In this document: one piece after another, positions 59,090 to 64,000 of the stretch
Numbering within the stretch: the stretch's first letter is position 1
How the letters are laid out: every line of letters starts with the position of its first letter
Assembly: GCF_963675985.1 (NCBI RefSeq)
Contig: NZ_OY780957.1
Location: forward strand, 1,697,501 to 1,761,500
Reading direction: 5' to 3'
Source of the DNA: an uncultured Roseibium sp.
GTDB taxonomy: Bacteria; Pseudomonadota; Alphaproteobacteria; Rhizobiales; Stappiaceae
Length of the DNA stretch: 64,000 nt
Made by a program: the position numbers and the translations under genes
The notes under the pieces: generated by a model
Database searches by the model: none
What the model was told of the DNA's origin: nothing
The model's input: the letters and a program-made list of their open reading frames with translations, nothing else

Positions 59090-61482
59090 TGAGCACTTTA
59101 ACATCCTCCCTTGTCGTCCGGCTTATCGATCAGGTCACAAAGCCGGCTCGGGCAATGACATCATCGCTTCTCGGCCTTCAAAAGGCCGGGGGCGCTGGCT
59201 TTGGCGCCCGGCTAAACGACGCCATTGAGCGCAACAATCAAGCTCTTGATCGCTCGCGTGGGCGGCTATTCGATGCCGTCGCCGGCTTCTATGCCCTCCG
59301 AAGCGCGATCACCGCCCCCGTCCGGGCTGCGGCGGAATTCGAAAGCGCCTTGTCAGACGTTACCAAAGTCATTGATTTTGGCTCAAAACAGGCTTTCGAG
59401 GATTTCAAAACCAACCTCGACGCTTTGTCGAAGTCTGTGCCGATAACTGCCAACGGCCTTGCACAGATCGCGGCAGCGGCGGGCCAAGCCGGCATTGCTG
59501 GCGATGAATTGGTGAAGTTTACCGAGGCCGCCGCAAAAATCGGCGTCGCTTTCGATTTGTCAGCGGACGAAACCGGCACCGCGCTCGCCAAGATGATGAC
59601 CGGCCTCGGCCTGACGCTCGATCAAGTCATTCTTCTCTCGGATGGCATGAACCACCTTTCCAACTCACAGGCATCGAGCGCGAAAGAGATCCTCGATGTT
59701 GTTCGGCGCGTCGGCGCCCAGGCTAAACTTTATGGCTTTACGGCCGAACAGACGGCGGCCTTTGCCTCGGCCATGATCGCGGCCGGTGCCAAAAGCGACG
59801 AAACCGCGACCTCGTTCCGAAATATGGGAATGGCCCTGACAAAGGGGGCGGCGGCCACAGGGCGTCAAAAGGCAGCTTTCAAAGAGCTTGGTCTGAGCGC
59901 GAAGCAAGTCGCCAAAGACATGCAACGCGACGCGGTCGGGACAACGATCGAGGTTTTGGAGAAGCTCGCCAGGGTGCCGAAAGAGGCTCAGGCAGCGATT
60001 TCCTCGGATTTGTTCGGGAACGAGGCCCGCGCCCTGGGACCGCTTCTCACGAATTTGGATCTGCTCAAGAAAAGCATCGGGCTCGTTTCCGATGAGAGCA
60101 AATATGCCGGATCGTCTTTCGCGGAATTTGAGGTCCGCGCGGGGACATTCGAGAACGCGATAGCCATCTTCAATAACCGGCTGAGTTCACTCAGCCGGTC
60201 AATTGGCGAGGCGCTTATCCCGGCTATTGCAGATTTGATGAATGCAATCACGCCAGCCATCGACATGCTGGCATCGTTCGCGGCCGCGCATCCGGACATC
60301 ACTCGGAACGTGACCGCCGCCGTTGCGGCTATCATCGGCTTTAAGATCGCAACGGCCGGTCTGACATTCGTTGGCTTGCTCGGCCGTGGCAGTGCTCTCT
60401 CAATGCTCTCCCTGGGTTTCAACACGGTTGGCCGTGCGGCGATCGGGGCGGCTCGCGGGGCGAGCGGCATGGTTGGCCTACAGAAAACCCTCGCGGCCAT
60501 GGCGGGGGCTAACTATGGCGGCCTGAGAATGGCCGTGGACGCGCTCAAGGGCATGGCCTTAGCCATCCCCGGCGTCGGTGCCCTGACAAGCGCCCTGACG
60601 GCCGTTGGCGCTGCCCTGGCGGGGATCACTGCCCCGGTATGGGCGGGTATCGCCGCTGCTGTCGCGGCAGTTGCCGCTGCCGGCTACGCCCTTTGGAAGT
60701 ATTGGGACCGGATCTCATCCGTCCTCGGCGGCGTTGCTCAGCGGATCGGCGAGGAATTGAAGCCGGCATTCGATGCGATGAAGCCCGTCTTGGATCTGTT
60801 CGCCCCGGCTGTCGATGCTATCGGCAAGTCTTTCGATATGGCCGGCAAGGCCATCGGCGACTTTATGGGATGGATCGGCTCGTTCTTCGAAAAGGAGGCT
60901 TTGACGGAAGAGCAAAAAGCCGCATGGGGAAAAGCTGGCTATGACATGGCCGACAGGATGATCCAATCTATCAAGGACGCGATCAGCGATCTTGTCGATT
61001 GGTTCGCCAGCCTGCCCGGCAAGATCCTCGATGCTGTCGGCAGCATCGATCTTGGCAGTCTGATTTCAATGCCGAGCTTGGGCGGCCTTCTCGGCGGCGG
61101 CGATAGCGAGCCCGCCCCCAGGATGAGCGCAGAGGATCGCCGGGCAGCGCGCTCGGGCCATCGGGCGACGGGCGGTCCGGTATGGGGCGGCGGCGACTAT
61201 CTCGTCGGAGATGCTGGAGAGCCTGAGGTTTTCAAGCCAAAGCAGACAGGCGAGGTCACGCCTCTCTCGGCCATCGAGAACAAGATTGATAGCGGCTTTT
61301 CGAGGCTGGCATCAAGTATCCCCCAGGCTCAGCAAGGCGGCCAAACGATCAACGTCGGCGACATCATTGTTCAGGCCGCTCAAAGTCCAGTGGAAACAGC
61401 CCGCCTTGTTCGCGAGGTTCTCACTGAGGAAATCAACTCAGCCCTCCGGGGCGCCAACGCTGATGTGGAGGCGCGAGCCTAA
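59086..61482 (+). CDS. Phage tail tape measure protein
   Basis: A 798 aa tail-length protein. Residues about 80-290 form the tape-measure core domain (FESALSDVTKVIDF, ALSKSVPITANGLAQIAAAAGQAGI, FRNMGMALTKGAAATG). Hydrophobic and glycine-rich helices follow (about 400-560), and the C-terminus has RATGGPVWGGGDYLVGDAGEPEVF, a typical tape-measure ending. It is uninterrupted. By the usual rule of about 0.15 nm per residue it would set a tail near 120 nm. No tube, sheath or baseplate gene flanks it here, which is unusual. Confidence 0.92.
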   Translation: MMSTLTSSLVVRLIDQVTKPARAMTSSLLGLQKAGGAGFGARLNDAIERNNQALDRSRGRLFDAVAGFYALRSAITAPVRAAAEFESALSDVTKVIDFGSKQAFEDFKTNLDALSKSVPITANGLAQIAAAAGQAGIAGDELVKFTEAAAKIGVAFDLSADETGTALAKMMTGLGLTLDQVILLSDGMNHLSNSQASSAKEILDVVRRVGAQAKLYGFTAEQTAAFASAMIAAGAKSDETATSFRNMGMALTKGAAATGRQKAAFKELGLSAKQVAKDMQRDAVGTTIEVLEKLARVPKEAQAAISSDLFGNEARALGPLLTNLDLLKKSIGLVSDESKYAGSSFAEFEVRAGTFENAIAIFNNRLSSLSRSIGEALIPAIADLMNAITPAIDMLASFAAAHPDITRNVTAAVAAIIGFKIATAGLTFVGLLGRGSALSMLSLGFNTVGRAAIGAARGASGMVGLQKTLAAMAGANYGGLRMAVDALKGMALAIPGVGALTSALTAVGAALAGITAPVWAGIAAAVAAVAAAGYALWKYWDRISSVLGGVAQRIGEELKPAFDAMKPVLDLFAPAVDAIGKSFDMAGKAIGDFMGWIGSFFEKEALTEEQKAAWGKAGYDMADRMIQSIKDAISDLVDWFASLPGKILDAVGSIDLGSLISMPSLGGLLGGGDSEPAPRMSAEDRRAARSGHRATGGPVWGGGDYLVGDAGEPEVFKPKQTGEVTPLSAIENKIDSGFSRLASSIPQAQQGGQTINVGDIIVQAAQSPVETARLVREVLTEEINSALRGANADVEARA

Positions 61483-62645
61483 TGGCCGAAACATTCACCC
61501 TCCGCAGCCTTCCTGGGCTGTTTGCCGCTGGTTTCCTTGTTCCCAGATACACAATCGAGGGTGTCCTGCCGGCGCGCGGTGTAAGCCTTCTTTACGGTCC
61601 CTCCGGTGCTGGAAAAACCGGCCTCGCCATCGCGACGGCTCTTGCCGTCGCATCCGGCGACGATTGGGCCGGTCGCGAGACTGAGTTTGGCGGCGTTCTG
61701 TACATCGCGGCAGAAGACGCTAGCGGCGTGCGCGCTCGGATGCACGTTGCCGCGAAATTGCGAGGCCAGCATGATTTGCCGGTTGTTGTAGCGGGTCAGT
61801 TGGACGCGAGCCTTTCGGGCCAGCGTGGCGCTGCGGAAATCGCCGAAATTGTTGAGGCACATGCCGACGATCTTGCCGACCTCAGCCTGATCGTCATCGA
61901 CACGGTTTCATGCGTGTTCGGCGATGCCTCGCAAGATGATGCTCACGTCGTTTCCAGGTTCATGAACGGCATGCACGCCTTAGCCGCCGCGCATAACGCG
62001 GCGGTGCTGCTTGTCCACCACACCGGAAAAAGCGGGACGCAACTTCGCGGCAGCCAAGTCTTCGAGGATCGGGCTGATGCTATTTTGCAGGTCACCAAGT
62101 CCGCTGGCGGCCCTGTCGTGAAAATCACCAAGCAACGCAATGGCCGCGACGGCGCGGCCTTTGCCTATCGCATCGAGGGCGTCGATTTCGAGTTCGGTTG
62201 CGACGTCTTCAATGTCCAGACCGTCGACAATCTTCGTGAAATCACCGTCGAAGAGTGTGTCGATGACGTTGAAAAACACCCCGCTCGGACAACTGACAGA
62301 GACGTTCTTTTGGCCGTTCTTGAAAAAGTCACCTCAGTCGAAAAAGCGGTGACAAAAAATGAGCTGAAAATCGCTGTTTTTGCAGAGTGGCCGGACAAGT
62401 CAGAAAGCGCTCGCCGCAAAGCCTTTTATGAGGGTCTCAACTCATTGAAAAAAGAAGGGAAAGTCAGCGAGCGTGGAAAAAAAGTCACCTTAAAAGTCAC
62501 CGGTGACAAAAAAGGTGATTTCACCGCCAAAAGTCACCAGTCACCAGTCACCCCTCCCCCCCTTAAGGGGGAGGGGGGTGACGAAGGTGACAGCATTGGT
62601 GACCTGCTTGTGATTGATCCACCAAAGCCGAGAGCCGCCAAATGA
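61482..62645 (+). CDS. RepA-like AAA family ATPase (replicative helicase type)
   Basis: A 387 aa RecA-fold ATPase of the AAA_25/RepA class. Walker A GPSGAGKT at residues 39-46, Walker B in LSLIVIDTVSCVFG, and the DNA-contact/sensor motif VLLVHHTGKSGTQLRGSQVFEDRADAIL. A C-terminal winged-helix-like part follows (residues about 285-345), then a low-complexity tail with PPPLKGEGG. It probably acts as hexameric helicase in element replication. The 3' part of the gene contains the GTCACC box cluster. Its start overlaps the tape measure stop. Confidence 0.88.
   Translation: MAETFTLRSLPGLFAAGFLVPRYTIEGVLPARGVSLLYGPSGAGKTGLAIATALAVASGDDWAGRETEFGGVLYIAAEDASGVRARMHVAAKLRGQHDLPVVVAGQLDASLSGQRGAAEIAEIVEAHADDLADLSLIVIDTVSCVFGDASQDDAHVVSRFMNGMHALAAAHNAAVLLVHHTGKSGTQLRGSQVFEDRADAILQVTKSAGGPVVKITKQRNGRDGAAFAYRIEGVDFEFGCDVFNVQTVDNLREITVEECVDDVEKHPARTTDRDVLLAVLEKVTSVEKAVTKNELKIAVFAEWPDKSESARRKAFYEGLNSLKKEGKVSERGKKVTLKVTGDKKGDFTAKSHQSPVTPPPLKGEGGDEGDSIGDLLVIDPPKPRAAK
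62328..62603. repeat. Cluster of GTCACC/GGTGAC boxes inside the RepA-like gene (candidate origin)
   Basis: Eleven perfect boxes. GTCACC begins at 62328, 62484, 62496, 62533, 62540 and 62547; GGTGAC begins at 62348, 62502, 62577, 62586 and 62598. Three follow each other with a 7 bp period (62533-62552), and 62496-62507 is the palindrome GTCACCGGTGAC. They fall in all three codon frames, so they do not merely reflect repeated amino acids. Confidence 0.75.
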
Positions 62646-62947
62646 CCCAACTCTTTCCCACTGAACTTGAACTCCTGCCCTGGCGGGCAACAGTTCCCAT
62701 TGTGAAGACAACGGCCAGAATGCTGGCCGATCTGCCCGAGCCGCAAGCGAAGCGGCAGTGGCAGTCGCTCCTCAACAAGCTCGCTGCTCCGCTGATCGAT
62801 GCCGGAGTACCGATGCCGACCGTCCGGCAACACCTTCTCAGCTTTCGCGATGCCGTGGAAACAGCACTGTTGCAGCTAGGCGATCCGGATGGGGGCACCC
62901 ACCTCTCCAGCCCCGTAACCGCGCCTCAAAGGCGCGAGCAACTCTGA
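62642..62947 (+). CDS. Small mobile-element protein, DUF6074-like
   Basis: A 101 aa helical protein: VPIVKTTARMLADLPEPQAKRQWQSLLNKLAAPLIDAGVPMPTVRQHLLSFRDAVETALLQL. The pattern (Arg-rich start, W-x-x-L, then helix with FRDAV) resembles DUF6074 proteins found in Rhizobiales plasmids and prophages, but this is a loose match. It overlaps the RepA-like gene by four bases (ATGA), so it may act in replication control. Function unknown. Confidence 0.5.
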   Translation: MTQLFPTELELLPWRATVPIVKTTARMLADLPEPQAKRQWQSLLNKLAAPLIDAGVPMPTVRQHLLSFRDAVETALLQLGDPDGGTHLSSPVTAPQRREQL

Positions 62948-62958
62948 AAGGCGAAAAT

Positions 62959-63372
62959 ATGAAACGTGAAACACTCGGCAAACTCACAGATCCGGAATGG
63001 AAAGCGGCTCACAGTGCAGCTCTCGCTGATGCTGAGGCAGTCGGAGCGGATGACTTTGAGGCTGAGACTTATGCAGCCGTCGCGGCTGACATCGCCCTTG
63101 CCGATGCCAAGGGCACCAAGGCGCTCCGTGAGGCGGATCTTGAGGCCACTCGCCAGCGCCTTGCCGCTCGCGAGGCTGAGCCCGAGCCCCAGGCTACTGA
63201 GCCTGATGCATCCGCAGGATGGTCGAAGGCTGTCGCAGCCGTCAACGCGAGGAACGGCCATCGAGCTGAGACGGCAACAGAAGCTGTTGACGACGCCACG
63301 CAAGAACCGTCCGCCGAAGCTATTGCGTCCGGTTGGGCGAAAGCTACGGAGCGGGTCAACGCGAGTCGGTGA
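62959..63372 (+). CDS. Mobile-element protein with two GWxKAxxxVNA motifs
   Basis: A 137 aa acidic, Ala/Glu-rich protein. Near its C-terminus it carries a repeated motif, GWSKAVAAVNAR and GWAKATERVNAS, spaced about 40 residues apart. The N-terminal part (LTDPEWKAAHSAALADAEAVGADDFEAETY) is helical. It has no hydrophobic span. I do not recognise the family; the duplicated motif suggests a short binding segment for a partner protein. It starts 12 bp after the previous gene. Confidence 0.55.
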   Translation: MKRETLGKLTDPEWKAAHSAALADAEAVGADDFEAETYAAVAADIALADAKGTKALREADLEATRQRLAAREAEPEPQATEPDASAGWSKAVAAVNARNGHRAETATEAVDDATQEPSAEAIASGWAKATERVNASR

Positions 63373-63392
63373 TGCGGGGGACGTTGCTACGC

Positions 63393-63414
63393 GGGGCGGC
63401 CCCATGGCCGCCCC
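63393..63414. promoter_or_regulatory. GC-rich hairpin between the element operon and the terminase gene
   Basis: GGGGCGGCC-CCAT-GGCCGCCCC, 9 bp perfect stem. It is not followed by a T-run, so termination is uncertain; it may separate the replication operon from the packaging genes. Confidence 0.5.
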
Positions 63415-63534
63415 CCACCCCCCTCTTTAGGGACCGTATGGCGCCGCCAAAAGGCGCGGGGCAAAAGACCCCCGATTTGTCAGCGTTTTTTTAGGTCGAA
63501 CAATCGCATTTCAGTTTCACATGAGAGGTGAACA

Positions 63535-64000
63535 ATGAGCGAAAACCCGGACGCATCCTTGCCGAATACGGTTCCGATTTCCGTTTTGGCGGAAATTCTG
63601 GAAACTACGGACCGGCAGGCGAGAAACCGGCTTGCTGATGCCGGCGTGAAGTCCGCCGCGCGCGGTCGCTGGCCCTTTGCCACGTCCGTCCGCGCGCTTC
63701 TCCATCACGCTCAGCAGGAGCGGTCGGAAACCGAATATTCGAGGGCGAAAGCGCGGGCAATCAATGCCCAGGCACGAAAGATGGAACTGGCGACGGCCAA
63801 GAGCGAACGCGAGCTGGTCCCTGTCGAAGACGCTACCGCTGCGGGCGACGCAATTTGCGCGGCGGTGCGCTCGGAAATGGCCGGCCTCCCAGCCCGTGTG
63901 ACGCGGGACATTCCATTGCGTCGAGTGATAGAGGCCGAGATCAATGCGTCCCTTCACCGGATAGCGGCGACACTGCGCGAGCAGGCACAGAAATTGCGGA
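63535..64000 (+). CDS. Nu1-like terminase small subunit (partial, runs off the window)
   Basis: The first 155 codons of a gene that continues past the edge. VPISVLAEILETTDRQARNRLADAGV is a winged HTH like that of Nu1-type terminase small subunits; a charged coiled-coil helix follows (YSRAKARAINAQARKMELATAKSERELVPVED), then GDAICAAVRSEMAGLPARV, closely like the Nu1 family layout. It recognises phage DNA for packaging. GAGAGGTG lies ahead of the ATG. This implies packaging functions continue to the right. Confidence 0.8.
   Translation, partial: MSENPDASLPNTVPISVLAEILETTDRQARNRLADAGVKSAARGRWPFATSVRALLHHAQQERSETEYSRAKARAINAQARKMELATAKSERELVPVEDATAAGDAICAAVRSEMAGLPARVTRDIPLRRVIEAEINASLHRIAATLREQAQKLR

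Noticed and set aside
63373..63534. Clear intrinsic terminator before the terminase gene
   Set aside because: The hairpin lacks an adjacent T-run; the T-run at 63485-63492 is not next to a convincing stem.

Overview
This window is alphaproteobacterial chromosome, most likely Hyphomicrobiales (Rhizobiales) and perhaps of the Stappiaceae type. The order rests on gene content and synteny: odhA-odhB-lpd, the F1 operon atpHAGDC next to priA, pckA divergent from chvI-chvG-hprK-EIIA-HPr, ahcY-divL-tsaE/amgK-murU-addB-addA-trxA, and tRNA-Ala-TIGR02300-aroA-cmk-rpsA. Two copies of an intergenic hairpin repeat typical of this order are also present. The family is a guess.

Layout. 1-4942: end of odhA, odhB, a LysE exporter, an SDR oxidoreductase and lpd, closed by a terminator. 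4992-10147: mostly minus strand, with a Tat-exported phosphoesterase, a divergent MerR/CDF metal-efflux pair, a secreted Cys-rich protein, rpsU, xerC, an inverted-repeat element and a TalC-type transaldolase. 10355-17731: priA, then atpH-A-G-D-C. 17899-21782: a small GcrA C-terminal-like protein and a molybdenum hydroxylase maturation cluster (split XdhC plus a fused MocA). 21916-29129: pckA, ChvG/ChvI, HPr kinase, PTS EIIA and HPr, and a cyclopropane fatty acid synthase. 29446-44449: ahcY behind a SahR-like operator, a DivL-like pseudokinase, a TsaE-AmgK fusion, MurU, AddB, AddA, thioredoxin, GrpE and a TRIC/UPF0126 channel. 44530-56810: a very small membrane ORF, an OCD-family enzyme, LapA, IhfB, SppA, a lineage-specific insertion (FKBP, YozG/DUF2975 pair, outer membrane beta-barrel, MetE-like enzyme), then rpsA, cmk, aroA and a TIGR02300 protein.

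56960-57035 is tRNA-Ala(GGC). Everything to its right (57036-64000) looks like a mobile element integrated at that tRNA and running off the window. Its tightly overlapping operon reads: excisionase-like HTH, a coiled-coil unknown, two short tail-assembly-chaperone-like proteins, a full-length tape measure protein, a RepA-type AAA ATPase, two small unknowns, and a Nu1-like terminase small subunit cut by the window edge. Tail-length genes placed between excision and replication genes, without tube, sheath or baseplate genes, is unusual and suggests a phage satellite or rearranged prophage. The 3' part of the ATPase gene carries eleven GTCACC/GGTGAC boxes in both orientations and all frames, a candidate iteron-type origin. 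These two points are the most novel in the window.

The chromosomal part is largely housekeeping. It links TCA-cycle and gluconeogenic carbon flow (odhB, lpd, pckA) with envelope and PTS signalling (ChvGI, HprK), energy production (ATP synthase), methyl-cycle enzymes (ahcY, the MetE-like protein), cell-cycle signalling (DivL, GcrA-like) and recombinational repair (AddAB, PriA).
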